Assembly (NCBI RefSeq): GCF_001238295.1
Contig: NZ_LGXZ01000003.1
Location: 62,001-126,000 of the forward strand
Source of the DNA: Ruegeria sp. 6PALISEP08
Lineage (GTDB): Bacteria; Pseudomonadota; Alphaproteobacteria; Rhodobacterales; Rhodobacteraceae
DNA: 64,000 nt
Reading direction: 5' to 3'
The translations under genes and the position numbers were made by a program. Of this stretch, positions 63,813 through 64,000 are shown in pieces; position 1 is the first letter of the stretch, and each line of letters begins with the position of its first letter. Under the pieces are notes generated by a model, which worked only from the letters and a program-made list of their open reading frames with translations, did no database searches and was not told the origin of the DNA.

Positions 63813-64000
63813 ATGGCAGGTCACGATATTTCTGAAAAAAACGTTTTAGTTTTGGGTTCTTATGGCTTCATTGGCGCTGAAGTCACGCGGGCTTTGCAGG
63901 CCGAAGGTGCCCGTGTTCAAGGCATGGTGCGCAATCTTGCGTTAGGGGCAAAGGTATTGCCGGGCGTGCCGCTAACAAAGGGTGATCTTCGCACGCTCGT
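63813..64000 (+). CDS. NAD(P)-binding protein, epimerase/dehydratase-like (5' end)
   Basis: The first ~62 residues of a gene running past the window. It begins MAGHDISEKNVLVLGSYGFIG; the GxxGFIG nucleotide-binding motif is that of NAD(P)-binding proteins of the extended SDR type. Start ATG 63813 has GAAAGG five bases upstream. The specific enzyme cannot be told from this part. Confidence 0.7.
   Translation, partial: MAGHDISEKNVLVLGSYGFIGAEVTRALQAEGARVQGMVRNLALGAKVLPGVPLTKGDLRTL

Noticed and set aside
1..64000. tRNA genes, CRISPR arrays, prophage, integrases, origins
   Set aside because: I looked for these across the window and saw no convincing case by eye; a tRNA or covariance search would settle it.

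Overview
The window is a chromosomal stretch of an alphaproteobacterium, most likely the marine Roseobacter group (Rhodobacterales). The grounds are high coding density, the gene order miaB / phoH-ybeY-corC-lnt-metK, a SAM/SAH-type riboswitch in front of metK (a class known from Rhodobacterales), the rpsA-ihfB-lapA-trpF order, a DUF6525 gene and an FDH1-type formate dehydrogenase. No tRNA, rRNA, CRISPR array, prophage or intact insertion sequence was seen.

Layout. 1-8.6 kb: 3' end of miaB, an outer-membrane beta-barrel gene, the phoH-ybeY-corC-lnt operon, metK with its own promoter and riboswitch, trmB and an amidohydrolase. 8.7-16.3 kb: aroA-cmk, a YHS-domain exported protein, an exported unknown, an orphan flavin-dependent tryptophan halogenase with an unusual leader, a DUF6525 gene, and rpsA with a structured leader. 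16.5-19.6 kb: ihfB-lapA-trpF, a small unknown gene, trpB. 20-21.7 kb: an autotransporter-like protein behind a long non-coding region. 21.7-27.8 kb, mostly minus strand: DUF2237, a serine hydrolase, pth, rplY, an FMN alpha-hydroxyacid dehydrogenase, trpA, a PagL-like protein. 28-32 kb: ychF, then an isolated gene fusing an AMP-forming ligase, a carrier domain and an acyltransferase-3 membrane domain. 32.4-39.3 kb: a LysR regulator, a two-gene NAD-dependent formate dehydrogenase, a cyclase-family hydrolase and a thioesterase. 39.3-45.2 kb: tamB and tamA. 45.3-55.4 kb: purine (urate) catabolism. 55.5-64 kb: acyl-CoA dehydrogenase plus thioesterase, DUF1007 plus a Ni/Co exporter, truA, a ycjX-GNAT-ycjF cluster, a VIT1/CCC1 transporter and the start of an NAD(P)-binding protein.

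How they work together. The purine block nearly spells out a pathway. A nucleobase permease imports substrate, PuuD oxidises urate, UraH and the UraD domain give allantoin, the PuuE domain opens it, AllE and AllA take ureidoglycine to glyoxylate, and GhrA can reduce glyoxylate. Xanthine dehydrogenase and an allantoate amidohydrolase are not in the window. The formate dehydrogenase genes give electrons from formate to NAD. TamA and TamB form an envelope assembly system.

The most unusual item is the ligase-carrier-acyltransferase fusion at 29397-31991. It looks like a one-protein activation-and-transfer machine, set between two gene-poor stretches. Other points worth a look are the halogenase leader, the rpsA and rplY leaders, and the poorly understood YcjX/YcjF cluster.
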